A stretch of DNA of 64,000 nucleotides, taken from assembly GCA_003049465.1 (NCBI GenBank), contig PYSS01000020.1, positions 186,001 through 250,000 on the forward strand. Reading direction: 5' to 3'. Of this stretch, positions 36,103 to 48,500 are shown one piece after another. Origin of the DNA: Magnaporthiopsis rhizophila. Taxonomy: Eukaryota > Ascomycota > Sordariomycetes > Magnaporthales > Magnaporthaceae. Position 1 is the stretch's first letter. Each line of letters starts with the position of its first letter. The notes under the pieces are model-generated. The model was not told the origin of the DNA, searched no databases, and was given only the letters and a program-made list of their open reading frames with translations. A program made the position numbers and the translations under genes.

Positions 36103-39100
36103 GCTTTATAAGTCGACAACTGTCGGGTGCCGGCGCCTGGGTGGGCGCACCGGCTTCCTTTTGTGACCCGATCAAAGGCTTGAAAAGGATAGTCAGGGAC
36201 GTAGGTACTCAGGAGATCTTGGAGGACCCTTGTTCTGTCCGAGATGCTGAAATGTGGGTGTTCGATGGGAGGGGATGGTAGACGACAAGCAAGGTACAGA
36301 GAAATCTAGCAATGCAAAATGCCAAACCGAGAGGAGAAAATGCAGCTTTATAGGAGAGAACGCCGGGGCGATGCCATGAGAAAAAAGGGACAAAAAAAAA
36401 AAAAAGAGTAACAGAAGAGGAAGAAGGAGAAAGAAACCGTTGGACGCGTCAAAAGAAGTAAGGCGCTAGATGCCTGCTTTGCTTCACTCGGTCAAGCAGG
36501 CAGAGAGGCTGCGCCGGGCCAGGGGTACGTAGGTACGTGAGCAAAAACGAAGCGAGCGAAAGAGCGCGGCGACGGTGAGGTGTCATATTAGAAAAAAGAA
36601 AAAAATAGACAGCATAACCATTGGCCATCGAAGGAGGCCGATGCGCCGACGCATCAAAAACAAATATACCCAGCCCAGCGCCGAGCCGGGGGTGGCGGGT
36701 CACATTGGACAGGGGCGGCGCCATCGGTTTTTCGACCCCTTGTGAGGAGGGAGCCCGAGCCCTACCTAGGTTGTCGCCCTCGAAAAAAACGATGCGGCTG
36801 TCACGCGGAGCCCACGCCCGTTCATTGGGGGAGAGCAGCTGAGCTTTGGGTGATCAGCGTTCTGGTCCCCTGGGCCTTTTTTTTTCAACGGGGAAAAGAC
36901 CCACCACCCGCCAAGAGCCGGCGCCCACACCCCTTCAAGGGGGCGGGGGCGGGGGGCGGGCAGGAGCCGCACCACCTCAGGACGCGCTCCTCTTGATGGA
37001 TTACTGCGCTGACGGCATAGGTATGCGTATGCGGGGTGTCGGCCATGGATGCTGACCACCCACATGGGATGGCAGCCGGTCTGCTTCATTTGGACCTCAC
37101 TGCCTCTTTTTTTTTTTTCTTTTTTTTTTTTTTCTTTCCCTCGCTATGGAACGCAGAGAGGGAACCTACCAAGAAGCTAAATGGGAGGCAGAGTTAAACC
37201 TGGCGGAAAATAATCGGACATCTGTCGGCACACGCCCCCTTACCCTAGCGGAGGCTATCCCCGTTAGGTACCTACTTGCCTAGGTAACTAACTAGGTGAC
37301 TTGGCTCGATTCGTCGTCGCTTCCAGAATCCAGGGACTAGTGACTGTAAAAAAGGAGTTGAGCACCTGTAAGGCTCTGGATGCGTCTGCCTGCCTGCCTC
37401 CTTTGACGCTTTTTGTGGCTTGCGGGGCCTGGGGCTTAGCGTCATGCAGTATGGTCCCTTTTTGCGCAGCCTGCCGGGCGCAACAAAAAAAAAAAAAAAA
37501 AAAAAAGATTGCAATTTGATGTCAGACCCATCCATCCATCATCCATCACCAGCCATCAAAATGTATAGCGCTCCCGCGACCATCTCCAGCAACACCTGGG
37601 TACAGTAATCATGTCAAGTGTCGTTCGTCTGTGTGGGCGAGACGGGGGGGCAGTTGGCAAAAAGCACCACCTACCCAAGCTCACAAGGAGCCGGTCACGA
37701 GGGCAAATGTCTCGGAACGTCGCCCTCCCCTTGTCTACTTTGACGTAACCTGAATACACCTACTGCAAAAGTCACGGGGGGAAAGCCCAGTCTCCCGCGT
37801 TCGAGCTTGTTTGTCTGTAAACCTTGGGATTGGATGTATGGGCTTCAGTCGCAGTCGGTTATGGCTCAAAAAAATGGTGGCCAATGGTTGATCCGCTGCT
37901 TTGCGAGCGAGACGAGGCTTCATTCTCCAAGTAGGGTGCCCGGAAGAATTAGTTGCTCACGGGGGATGGGCGTAAATTGTCTTGTTTGTTTCTCGTTATT
38001 TTTCTTCTTCCCCTTCCGTAGAAATGCCCAACCTCGCTTCCTCGCATCTGCCGAGATGTCTCCGATCACATCTACGCCTCGTCCCATACTTCACACCCCC
38101 TTCTCATGCTCACATCGACGGGTACCTGCGTGACACAAGGGAAGGGAAATAAAAGAAACACGAGATTTTTGACATCCACATCATATAATGCTCCTGAAAC
38201 CAAGGCCTTAGGGGATGGAGGTACAAAACTGGTTCTTGCGCACTTGCACGCCACCTGGTGACTGTGTAAACACGAGGCCCCCGAGGCTGGGGCGAAGGGC
38301 GGGGGATACACGAGCCGAGGACCAAGGTTGAGTGATTCCACGGCGTGCGTGCCCGATGACATAGTAGGCGAAACCCATCCCCAAACGAAGTCCATTCATA
38401 AGAGGTGGGCGCCATAGTCGTGAACTGTGACAACTGACTTGTCGACATTTTCTCCTCTCCCTCTTTGGTGGCGTTCACTTTTTTCCCATCCATACGCCTG
38501 CCTCCCCTACGAGGAAGAAGAGAAACATGGTGACGCAAGCAAAAGGCAAGCCCGGCGTCGCTCACCGAGTGTCATAAAGAGAGGACGACGCCGTTTGAGT
38601 CACCCAGAACCATGGCCCCACAACAACCGTCTTGAATGGCCTCGGTGTTGAAAATGAGGCGGCGAGGGTGGACGGCGAGGTTTGAGGTGAGGGTGGAAAC
38701 GACCTATCGGCGCGATTTGTTCGGCGGTGGATGGAAAGCGAACACCGACACGCCCTGTGGGAGTTGGGAGAAGAAAGAGGAAAAAAGGAGGAAAAAAAAA
38801 ACGAGGCCAAGTTGCCACTTGCGGTGCCCGGTCACGCGTTTCCTGGCGCCTGTGAGCGCGCTGGGCTTGACAGACGTAGTCTCAGCCTCAAGCTACCCGG
38901 GGCCTGCAGGAAGGCTCCCGCTATCCAATCGTCGAATGAAGACCGGGGTCTGGGGGTCGCGGGAATACTGTGGCTGCGACTAAAGGATTCAGCCCCCTTG
39001 CTGCAGACCAAACCCAGGACGGTAGAGCGTGAGCTAGACACCCAGAATGTCGGTACCTAGCCGGGAAAGACGTCGGTCATCGGAACATGTGCTGTTTTGG

Positions 39101-39298
39101 CTCATAGAGTGGCGTTCCGTGCCACGTAGCAGAAACGAGGAAGAACCTCCAGGTTGCGCATTGAAAGACCTCGTACTCTGTTTAGGCAGACAAGTACCTC
39201 GTAACCCAGCAGGTCCGGCGTAGACAGACAGGCGCTTCTTTGGTCGATACGGGCGTAACGCGTGGGGCGTATGTAGTCCAAGACACCATTCCAACTGC
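36103..39298. other. 3.2-kb region without a supported gene
   Basis: Upstream region of the NLR-like gene and 3' flank of the FHA gene. Contains T-rich tracts (about 37107-37134) and A22 at 37485-37506. No coding evidence by eye. Confidence 0.5.
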
Positions 39299-40414
39299 TC
39301 AGTCCTTGGGCGCCAGCATGACGACGTACTCGCGCGAGCTGAGCCCGAGCTTGACCACGTCCTTGTGCCGCAGCTCGAGATACCTGCTGGCGGGGACGCG
39401 GTCGCCGTTGAGGACGGTGCCGTTTGCGCTCTCGAGGTCGATGAGGTAGGGCTTGACGCCGCCGACGCGGTCGCCGTACTCGTCGCGCCTCTCGACGTGC
39501 CGGAACTGCACGACGGCGTGCTGCTTGCTGACGCTCGGGTGCTCGGCCAGCAGGTCCGTCACGGCCTCGTCGCGGCCCACGAGCCAACACGAGCGCGACG
39601 ACAGCGGTACCGTGTCGGCCAGGTCGCCGTCGCCCTTGAACACGAAGAGCCGCCAGTCATCGCGCGCGGGTGGCTTGCGTGCCTCGGGAGGCTCGTGGTA
39701 CTTGAGCGTGATGACCGTCCCGTCCGCCTGCCGTACCGAGTTGGACGCGGCCGCGAGCACGCCCGAGACGCCGTAGTTTGGCTGCTCCTTGGCCACCGGC
39801 GGCGCCTCCCCGTTGGCGATGGCGTCCATTATGGCGAACGTGTCCGCCTGCGACGGCAGGGGCCCGTTGCGACGCACCGGAGGGCGAGGCGCCTCCTCCT
39901 CGCTCTGATTAGGAGGGCCATTCTCTATCGCGCGCACCCCCGTATCCTCCTCCTCTTTCCTGTGCCTCCTCCTATCCCCGTCGTCGCGCGACCGCCTCCT
40001 CTTGCGTTCTCTCCTACGGTCCTCGTCGTCTTGACTACCATCTCTATTTGATCGTTCGTCGCGGTTGCGGCGCGACGATCTACCGTCGCGCTTCGAGTCC
40101 CTATCCCGGCGGTGGCTACGGTCGTCGCGATCCTTGCGGTCGTCGTCTCGGTCTCGGTCTCGGTCCCGCCTGTCTCGTGAGCGGCCGCTTCTCCGGTGTT
40201 CTCTATGCGCTGGGCTCCGCGAGCGCCTGTGTCGCCGCCTGCTGCGGTCTCTCGACCTCTCGCGCCTCTCGGGGGCGCCGCTGGTGTCGTCAGCACCACC
40301 GTCGTCTTCGCGCCGAGCCCTGTATTTCCGATTGTCGCGGTCATCGCGGTCGTCGCGGTCGTCGCGCCTCTGCCGCCGGGAGCGGTGCCCGTCATCAGAA
40401 CCGTCTGAGGCCAT
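39299..40414 (-). CDS. FHA-domain splicing factor, SNIP1/Pml1 type
   Basis: Single exon, 371 residues. The first about 165 residues are an arginine/aspartate/serine-rich RD/RS-like segment (RSRDRSRRRHRR and similar). A linker with AIMDAIANGEAPP follows. A C-terminal FHA domain begins about residue 270, with WLVGRDEAV, HPSVSKQHAVVQF and DLESANGTVLNG carrying the phosphothreonine-binding Arg, Ser/His and Asn residues. This order matches Pml1/SNIP1, a subunit of the RES complex that helps pre-mRNA retention and splicing in the nucleus. The start is the ATG at 40414; no intron is needed. The RD-rich repeats make the N-terminus length-variable in evolution. I do not see other domains. Assignment is strong from domain order. 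Confidence 0.92.
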   Translation of the reverse strand: MASDGSDDGHRSRRQRRDDRDDRDDRDNRKYRARREDDGGADDTSGAPERRERSRDRSRRRHRRSRSPAHREHRRSGRSRDRRDRDRDRDDDRKDRDDRSHRRDRDSKRDGRSSRRNRDERSNRDGSQDDEDRRRERKRRRSRDDGDRRRHRKEEEDTGVRAIENGPPNQSEEEAPRPPVRRNGPLPSQADTFAIMDAIANGEAPPVAKEQPNYGVSGVLAAASNSVRQADGTVITLKYHEPPEARKPPARDDWRLFVFKGDGDLADTVPLSSRSCWLVGRDEAVTDLLAEHPSVSKQHAVVQFRHVERRDEYGDRVGGVKPYLIDLESANGTVLNGDRVPASRYLELRHKDVVKLGLSSREYVVMLAPKD

Positions 40415-40996
40415 GGTCGATGCAGAGAAGCTGGCTATTATTTGCGGGATTTATAGCTGGTAGCCGTCTTGGAAGTGCAGGTTCTGCCCAACCCGAATTG
40501 GGTTTCAATGTGCGTCTCTGGCGAAATTTGGTTGTCGGGTCTAGACGCGTGTGTGCTGAGCGCAGTATTTCCAGCGCCATCTACAGGGCCCACCGGAACC
40601 CACAGCGGCCCTCGGCCCAGCTACGGCGACAAGGATGCATCGGAATCACTGATCCATTCAAGTCCGACTCTCGTTTCCAGATCGCTGGTCTAACAAGCTC
40701 CTTTTTAGACAACCCCGAACACCGTTGCGACAAATAAAGTCTCGCCCGCCTTGATGTTAGCTCTCTAAAGAGAACAGAGTCAGGGGCACGAGAGCAGTAG
40801 GAAGATATTGAACCGCTGGGTATGTGATAGTCAACGGCCCCAAAGTAAGCATATTGAATATATACCAGATGATGGGAGCGAGCGGGAGCGAGGAAAGCAT
40901 CGCCTGCGGGACTTCTTCCAACTCTCGCTCTCGGCACGCATAGCGTAGACATACCACAACCTGATGGACAATAACCTGAATCTGACGGGGCCATTA
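40415..40996. other. Intergenic between two minus-strand genes
   Basis: Should contain the promoter of the FHA gene and the 3' end of the GGA gene. No separate gene seen. Confidence 0.6.
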
Positions 40997-43261
40997 TCAT
41001 GCGATCTTGATCTCGGCAACCTCGCCCGTCTCGTTCCTCATTTCACCCGCGATCCTGTATGCCACCCTCCACCTCAGTTTGAACGACTCCACCTTTTTAC
41101 CCTTGTCGCCCGCATGCCAGACGTCGAGCACTTGAGTGATACCGCGATTCTGGTTGGCAGCCAGGTCCCGGCCGGTTTGCGGCTGTAATTGCGATTCGTA
41201 CCCCTGGGGCGAGTTAACAAGAAAAGAAACGTGTTAGCGAGATGACCAGCTAGCAAGACCCGGGGCGCCGTAATCCGTAGTGCTCATGGACACACCTTTG
41301 GAACTGCAGACTGAAAGTGTACCTCCCCAATCGGAGCCGGCGCGTTGTTGGAAAAGGCAAAGTGTAACCTTATAGAACTAGACCCAGGCGTCGTCCTTTT
41401 AGCGATGAGCTCAATCTTGAGCATCGAGTTGATCATGACCAGCTTCTGCTCCGACGGCAAAGCTTCCGGCGGCGGGAGAGCCGATGAGAAGGCCCATTCA
41501 TCGTCGTCGTTTGCTGCTGCCGCGGCGGGCGCCGGTGGTGCGGGTGGCTGGTAGACTGATCCAGGGGCCGGGGTCGGAGTCGTCGGCTTGGACGTTGAGG
41601 AGAAGGCACTGGGGGATGCAAGCGCCGCAAACGGGTCCGTGGTAGACTTTGGCGGCGGAGCGAAAAGAGATGACTGGTAGTTCGGGGGCTGGGTCTGCGG
41701 GGTGGCCGACTGAGAGGATGGAGGAGGGGTCGACGCAAATGCGGCGAACGGCGATGCGGATGGGGGCGGTGGCGACACCGTCACCGGCACATGTCCCTTT
41801 GCGCTGCTGTCTTGGGTCATGGAAGATAGGAGAGCCGGCCCTGGGATGTCTGCGTTTGAGCACGTTAGCGTTTGATTTTACTATCAAAAGAGGAGGATGC
41901 CAGGAGTTGCAGGAAAAAAGCAGCCTTGTAACGTACTGGTGTTGGCACCAAATCCCAACTGGATACCGCCGGCCTGACCGAAGCTCTCGCTCTCCCCAAT
42001 GGAGAGCCCCAGGAGGTCATTCTCAATGCCAGCCGGCTGAGACGCCGCTTGTTGTTGGGATGGGCCAGCTCCGTTTGCGCCGGAGCCGCCACCGCTGTCG
42101 CCGTCGAGATCGATAAGCGACAGCTCGGCTTTGGCGCCGCCAGCCGGGGCAGCGCCGTGCTGGCCACTCGCGATGCTGGTAGCGCCCTCGTAGTCGCCTT
42201 TCTTGAGCAGCTTGTAGCGCTCGACGGTCCGGTGTATGCTGTCGTTAATCTCGAGCAGCCTGGCGACTGCCTCGTGGTCGTCCGACTCCTCCTCACACAT
42301 CTTCTGGATTTTGGGTTGGGCGCTGGACAGGGCCGAGGCCAGCTCCTCAAACACGTCGCCGTCCTGCATCTTATCGCCCGGCTTGAAGGCCTCGAGCCGC
42401 TCCTCGAGTAGCCGCGCCTTTGCCTGGATCTTGGCCACGTCCTCGGCCGCTTTCGCGCGGTAGTCGACCTTGGACCGTGTGTCGTAGCCAGCCATGATCT
42501 TCATAAGACGGTTGGCCTCCTGTAGGTCTTCCGGGGTGCCGCGCCGGATGAGCTCCTGCAGCTTCGCAGACTGTGCCTCGCGCTCCTCCTCTTCCATCTC
42601 CTCAGCGGACTTGAGATTCTGTTCGGGCGCGCGAGAGAATGGTCAGCAAGACCGGGGTGGGGCATGCACAGCCGACAGACATGTCCGGCGGAGAGACCTG
42701 CATCACAATACTCACATCACTCGGATTCAAAACGGCTGCGTCGTCTCTCCTGACCTCGGGGAAGCTGTAGCCCTTGTAGCTCAGGAGGCGGTGCATGTCC
42801 CGGATGAAGCCAAGGTCCTCCTTGTACCTGCTGGTCTCGCATATGGTGCTCCTCCACTCCTCGATGGCCTCGAGGATTTTAGCCTGGACGCGCGAGGGAC
42901 GGATCGGCGGCCGCTCGGGGAAGCGGCGGACGAGCTCGTTGAGGAACTCCTTGGTGCTGATCTGCAGGTGGAAGGGGTAGCCGCAGTTCTTGACGCAGAT
43001 GTCGAGCAGCGCGAGGGCCAGCAGGGCCACGTTGGGATTCCGGTGGTTGATGTAGTTGACAATGCTGGTGGCGGCCTCGCGCGGAGCGGTGCCTTTCTTG
43101 GAGTTGATCAGGTCGGCGATCTCGAGGTTCACCGACAGGTTAGGCTCGTAGTTCTCGGGACTGCAGGCGGCCTGGATGAAGCGTTGCAGCTGTGACGGCG
43201 CCGAGCCGCCCGCGTCGGCCCAGCGGTCCCTAGCCGCATACCGCGCCGCTGCCGCCTCCAT
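40997..43261 (-). CDS. GGA-type clathrin adaptor (VHS-GAT-GAE)
   Basis: Four exons: 43261-42716, 42618-41937, 41849-41296 and 41203-40997, totalling 662 residues; all three introns (97, 87, 92 bp) keep phase. The VHS domain (about 19-145) has NLEIADLINSKKGTAPREA and LALLDICVKNCGYPFH. The GAT domain (about 183-325) has EANRLMKIMAGYD and HRTVERYKLLKKGDY. A Pro/Ser/Ala-rich hinge follows, including DPFAALASPSAF-type motifs. The C-terminal GAE ear (about 540-662) starts MINSMLKIELIAKR and ends GEVAEIKIA. GGAs bind Arf-GTP, clathrin and cargo to sort proteins from the trans-Golgi to endosomes. An earlier in-frame non-ATG codon exists, but ATG 43261 directly precedes the VHS helix. It is divergent from the Tsr3 gene. 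Confidence 0.95.
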
Positions 43262-44057
43262 TGTGGTTGTGGTGATGCGCCTTCGCCCGCGCGGCCTAAG
43301 CTGTTCCGCCTTCTCGTGCTGCTTAGGTGTCCGGGGCCGGTCCGACACGCTCAAGGTGCCCTGCGCGAGGGGGTCTGTATGGGGTAGGTTATATGGGTAT
43401 CTCGGGAGGTATAGCAGAAGAGAGTCTGACAGGCGATAGGTGGCCGGCTTGGAGTGCTACAGGATGCGTGTCTGCTCGGTTGCGTCTCGTCTTCCGTCCG
43501 GTCCGCTCAGGCGCTACGTCGTCGCTGTGGCTGTGGGCAGGGTGGGGTATCGTGGCACGCAAGGGCCCAGGTGCTTTTTTTGATGCGTTTGAACTCCTAC
43601 CCAGAGAGGATCCACGTGTGTGCAGCAGAAGGCCAGATAATAAATAAATGAAGAAAAGAAAAATGGCAATCGAAGGCGGGCGACAGCAGCCTCGCCCTCG
43701 ACTCCTACTTCGGGGGCTAGCAACCCATTTGGAGAGAGGATGAAATCGGGAGTGTTTCTAGGCACCTGCCCAGGCGTAGCCAATTTGCACGCTGTTCGGA
43801 TTGTGGCGTTTAGAGCATCCCACCTTGATTGCCTGCCCGGTGTGGGCGCTGAGCTTTTGGCTTACGAGAGCGGGCGGCCATACAGTGTTTCGAGCTTCTT
43901 TTCGGGCCAATTAGTACTGTATCCCCCAACTGCGTCACTGCTCTTCTTCATCTTTCTCCAATGCCCCACCAGAGAATTTCATCAACCGTCCCGAACTGGA
44001 GCCAAACCCTCTCATAGCTTTAGACCCTCTTGAATCCCTTCTCTGGCATAGTTAGCC
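43262..44057. promoter_or_regulatory. Divergent intergenic region between GGA and Tsr3 genes
   Basis: About 800 bp separate the two start codons, so promoters of both genes must lie here. No conserved element could be defined by eye. Confidence 0.55.
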
Positions 44058-45329
44058 ATGGTCAGACATAAAAAAGACCACAACAACAAGGGCAAGCGCC
44101 TTCACCACGGGCCCCCAAGGTCGGCCCGCCCGCCCCGCCCGCCCCCTCGGCGCCAAGACGGCGGCGGGGAGGGTTCGGACAACGAGGGCTCCGGCAGCGA
44201 CGGCGGCGGTGGGGGAAAGCAGCAGAGGCGGCAGCCGTCCTTCAAGGCCGCGTGCTGGGACCTGGGCCACTGCGACCCGAAGCGGTGCTCGGGCAAGAAG
44301 CTGATGAAGCTGGGCATGATGCGGGCGCTGACGGTGGGCCAGCGCCATCCGGGTGTCGTCATCACGCCCAACGGCAAGACGGTCGTGTCGCCGGCCGACC
44401 GCGAGAACCTGGAGCTGCACGGCGCCGCCGTCGTCGAGTGTTCGTGGGCCCGCACAAAGGAGGTGCAGTGGTCGCGCGTCGGCGGCCGCTGCGAGCGCCT
44501 GCTCCCTTACCTCGTCGCCGCCAACACGGTCAACTACGGCAAGCCGTGGCGCCTCAACTGCGTCGAGGCCCTGGCTGCCGCTTTTGCAATTTGCGGCCGT
44601 CACGACTGGGCCGTCGAGGTCTTAGCCCCTTTCTCCTACGGGGACGCCTTTCTCGACATCAACGCGGCGCTGCTGAAGCGGTACGCCGCATGCGCCGACG
44701 CCGCCGAGGTCAAGCGCGCTGAGGAGGAGTGGATGGAGAGGCTCGAGAGGGAGTACGCCGACAGCCGACTGGATGCGGCCGACGGCGCCGATCTGTGGAA
44801 GGGCGGTAATATGAACCGCAGGCCCGTCATGGCCTCCTCCGAGTCCGGGTCCGACGCTGACGAGGATGATGAGGATGGCGAGGGCGAGGATGACGAGGGC
44901 GACGAGGTTGATGGGATATATCTTGGGGAGAAACCCCCAGCGTCGTCCAAGCAGCCAGCAGCAGCAGCAGCCGAGGAAGATGACGCAGAAAAGGATCCCT
45001 TTGCCATATCCGACGACTCGGACGACGACGCCGAGATGGAGGAGATCCGCAGAAAAGTCCTGGCGTCGAAGCCCTTCGCGAGTCCAGCCGACACTGGCCA
45101 GAAGCCTGCTCCAGCCACGATACCTCGGCCGCAGCACCTCGTGCCAGACGAGACCGTCGAGCCGGACTCGGACAACGGCTCGGACAATGACGAGTTTGAC
45201 GATATTATCAACGCCACTCCCGTGACCGATAGGGTGGGACTGGCCAGGCTCGAGAAGGAGAGGGCTCGCGCTGCTGTCACGACCCGGACTTTCATGTCCG
45301 CTTCCATGACGGCGCAACGAAGGGGATGA
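44058..45329 (+). CDS. TSR3: 18S rRNA aminocarboxypropyltransferase Tsr3
   Basis: Single exon, 423 residues. After a basic and Gly/Ser-rich leader (HKKDHNNKGKR), the conserved Tsr3 domain runs from about residue 63 to 235: CWDLGHCDPKRCSGKKLMKLG, VVECSWARTKEVQW, RLLPYLVAANTVNYGKPWRL, NCVEALAAAFAICG and FSYGDAFLDIN. These match the SAM-binding SPOUT-like fold of Tsr3. The enzyme transfers the 3-amino-3-carboxypropyl group from SAM to the hypermodified uridine in helix 31 of 18S rRNA during late cytoplasmic 40S maturation. The C-terminal about 180 residues are acidic and low complexity (DEDDEDGEGEDDEGD), as in several fungal homologues. The gene ends 240 bp before the convergent mtIF2 gene. It shares its upstream region with the divergent GGA gene. 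Confidence 0.93.
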   Translation: MVRHKKDHNNKGKRLHHGPPRSARPPRPPPRRQDGGGEGSDNEGSGSDGGGGGKQQRRQPSFKAACWDLGHCDPKRCSGKKLMKLGMMRALTVGQRHPGVVITPNGKTVVSPADRENLELHGAAVVECSWARTKEVQWSRVGGRCERLLPYLVAANTVNYGKPWRLNCVEALAAAFAICGRHDWAVEVLAPFSYGDAFLDINAALLKRYAACADAAEVKRAEEEWMERLEREYADSRLDAADGADLWKGGNMNRRPVMASSESGSDADEDDEDGEGEDDEGDEVDGIYLGEKPPASSKQPAAAAAEEDDAEKDPFAISDDSDDDAEMEEIRRKVLASKPFASPADTGQKPAPATIPRPQHLVPDETVEPDSDNGSDNDEFDDIINATPVTDRVGLARLEKERARAAVTTRTFMSASMTAQRRG

Positions 45330-45567
45330 GTTTTAGATTGCGAGAGACCAAATTAAATACAATCGAGCGGGTTGGTTGGCGAATTTGGTGGAGCCAGCAA
45401 TAATACACTGATGATTCCCCAATTATATTGAGGATGCTTCTTTGGTTTATATAATTTACAGTGGTTCCAAAGTCGTCCTGTAAGTGCACCCAGTGCCGAC
45501 GGAAGCGTCGCCCTATCTTTTATGCTCTAATGGATACACTCGGAGGTCTATATTCCCCACGTCTATT

Positions 45568-48500
45568 TCACAGGTATTGCTTTTCCTTGATGACCTCGTA
45601 CATCTGGATCAGGTCGCCCACCTTGAGATCCTGAAACCCGTCAAATCCGATACCGCACTCGGAGTTCTTCTTGATCTCCGTAACCTCCTTTTTGCCGTGC
45701 TTGAGCGACTCGAGCTTGCCTGTAGAGATTATGAACGAATACGGATTAGCAAATGAGCCAAGATACGAGACAGACAGAAGGAGAAAGGGCAGATAAGCGT
45801 TTACCGTCAAAAATCTTCTCTTTGCCGCGCAACACGCGGTACAGGCCCGTGTTGATGAGCTGTCCGGTGCGCACCTTGCAGCCGGCAATGTTCTTGTACA
45901 CGCGGCCGCGGAGATTGATGTTGAAGACCTCGAGGACCTCGGCCTCTGCGAGCACCTTGTACGACACGGCCAAGGGGAGGTGCTCCGACATGAGCGCCTT
46001 GACCGCGTCCACGAGGTGGTAGATGACCGAGTAGTCCAGCAGCCGCACCCCGGCCGCGCTCGCCAGCCGCTGTATGTGCGCGGGAATGGTGTTGTTGAAG
46101 TTGATGATGGCGCTGCCCGTCGTCGCCGCGTGCTCCACGTCCGACTCGCTGATCTGCCCGGGCGCCGACCGCAGCACCCGCGCGCGCACGTCCTTGTTGC
46201 CGATCTCCATGACGGCGCCCGTGACCGCCTCGACCGAACCCAGCACGTCGCCCTTGATGACGAAGTTGACGAGCTTGGGGCCGGCCGCCGCGCCCTCGGC
46301 CGCCTCGTCCTCCTCGCCCGTCTCGCCCAGCTCTGCCAGCTCCGCAGCGAGCGCGTCGGCCTCGGCCTTCTCCCGGTCGCGCCTCTCCTGCTCGGCAACC
46401 TCGGCCGCCGTCTTCTGCCAGGCCGCCAGATCGTCGCGGTACTTGACGGCCTGCCTCGCCTTGTCCTCGTCGGGCGCCTGCAGCACCTGGTCCCCTGCCG
46501 AGGGGGCGTCGCGCCAGCCGAAAACCTCCACCGGCGTCCCGGGAGGCGCTTCCGGCACCTCCTGGCCGGCCTCGTCCAGCATAAAGCGCACCTTGGCAAA
46601 CACGTTGCCTGCTACAATGATGTCGCCCTTGCGGAGTGTGCCTCGCTTCACCAGCACCGTGGCCGCCCGGCCAAGCGGCTTTATGCTGGACTCCAAGATC
46701 CAGCCCTCGGCCATGCCGTCCGACTCGGCCCGCATGTCCAAGATCTCGGACAATGTGACAATGGTCTCCTCCAGATCCTTCATGCCCAAGCCAGTCTTGC
46801 CGCTCACCGCCACAGCTTGAACGTCGCCGCCGTGCTCCTCGAGCTCGACCCCATTGTTCGCCAGGTCATGTTTGACCTGGTCCACCCGCGCCTCGGGCTT
46901 GTCGGCCTTGTTGATTGCAACTATGATGGGTACCTTTGCGTTCTGGGCGTGCTTCAGGGCCTCGAGCGTCTGCGGCTTCACACTGTCGTCGGCGGCGACC
47001 ACCAGAATGACAATGTCGGTGATGTTGGCTCCGCGCTGCCGCATGGTCAAGAAGGCGGCGTGGCCAGGGGTGTCGAGGAACGTTATCTGCTTGCCGGTCG
47101 ACATGCGCACCGAGAACGCACCAATATGCTGCGTGATGCCGCCGTGCTCGCCGGCGGCGACGGAGGACTTGCGCAACCAGTCCAGCATCGTGGTCTTTCC
47201 GTGGTCGACGTGGCCCATGATGGTCACGATCGGGGGCCGTGGCGGGAGCAGTGAGGGATCCTCGGGCGCCGGGCGGGGCCTCAGGTCGACATCGTGACCG
47301 TCGTCAATCGTCGGCTCGAAACCAAACTCCTGAGCAACGAGCGCGGCGGTCTCACCCGCCATAACGCTTTCGTCCGTGATGTCCTCGAAGCCCAAGTTCG
47401 TAAGCTCCTGAAGAAACTTCTCCGTCTTGAAGCCAAGCGCCTCGCCCAGATTTGCTACTGTGATGAACTCGGGCACCAGGATGGGCTTCGGGGCAGATGC
47501 GGCCTCTAGTCGTTCCAGTTCCTGCTGCTCCTTCATTGCCTTCCTTTCTGCCTTGCGGCGACGTCGCTCCTCGGCCATCCGTTCGGTTCCCTCGTCCCAG
47601 CCGTCCTCGTCGTCATCGGTGCGTCTCCTCGTGTTCCTAGGGGCCTTGGGCTTCGGTTTGATCTTCTCTGGTCGTTCTCTCCGCCTCGACCACCTGTCTT
47701 CAACCACGTCGTATTCGGAAGAGCCCGAAACAAGCGTAGCCTTCACAGCTGGCTCCTTGGCGCCTTCTGAGGATGCTCCGGAGTCTTTGGGCGCCGATTC
47801 CGCTACCTCATACCCCTCGGCCAGTGGGAAATCGCCCAAATCCGAGATATTGCTCTTGGACCGACTCGAAGATGGTTTATTGCTGCCCTGTTTGTCGAAC
47901 TGAGCGAAGAAGTCATTCTCGTCAGTGGCGGCACGGTTGGGCCCGTCCGCAGCTCGCTTGTCTGTCTTGGAGACGAAGCCATCTCCGGCATTACGAACTG
48001 AGCCGGTAGAACCAGACCTTGCACCTTGGAATTGCTTGGGCTTGGTGTTGTCGGCCATCTTTTTGTCGAATTGGGAAATGAAATCCTCTTCATCAGCAGG
48101 TTCCGGCTCCTTCTTGACTGCGGTATCTATAGTTCTAGAAAGCGGCCTAAGAAGGTCGTCGTCCAGATTAAGCGAAGCTCTCGCACCATTGCGCGGCCTC
48201 CCGAAGGTGGCGCGTCTGGGCTGGTTGGACGGCGTTGACGATTGCCTCGATGAGCGTCCAAAGGCCGTGTCTCGCCTGTTGCCACCCTCGCGCAAGCTGT
48301 CAAGTATGGAATCGAAGTCCTTGCTTTTTGCAGCGGGTGCTTCCTCGCCGAGCTTCGAGGCCAGGAACCCCAGCCCTCCAACAGCCCATGGGTTCTTTTG
48401 TTGCATGGGAACAAAGTCGGCGGAGCTGGTGCCACCTGAGCTCTGCCCCAGCCTTGATAGCTGTGACCATTCTGGCCTGTCGGCGTCGGTCTTCGTCTCT

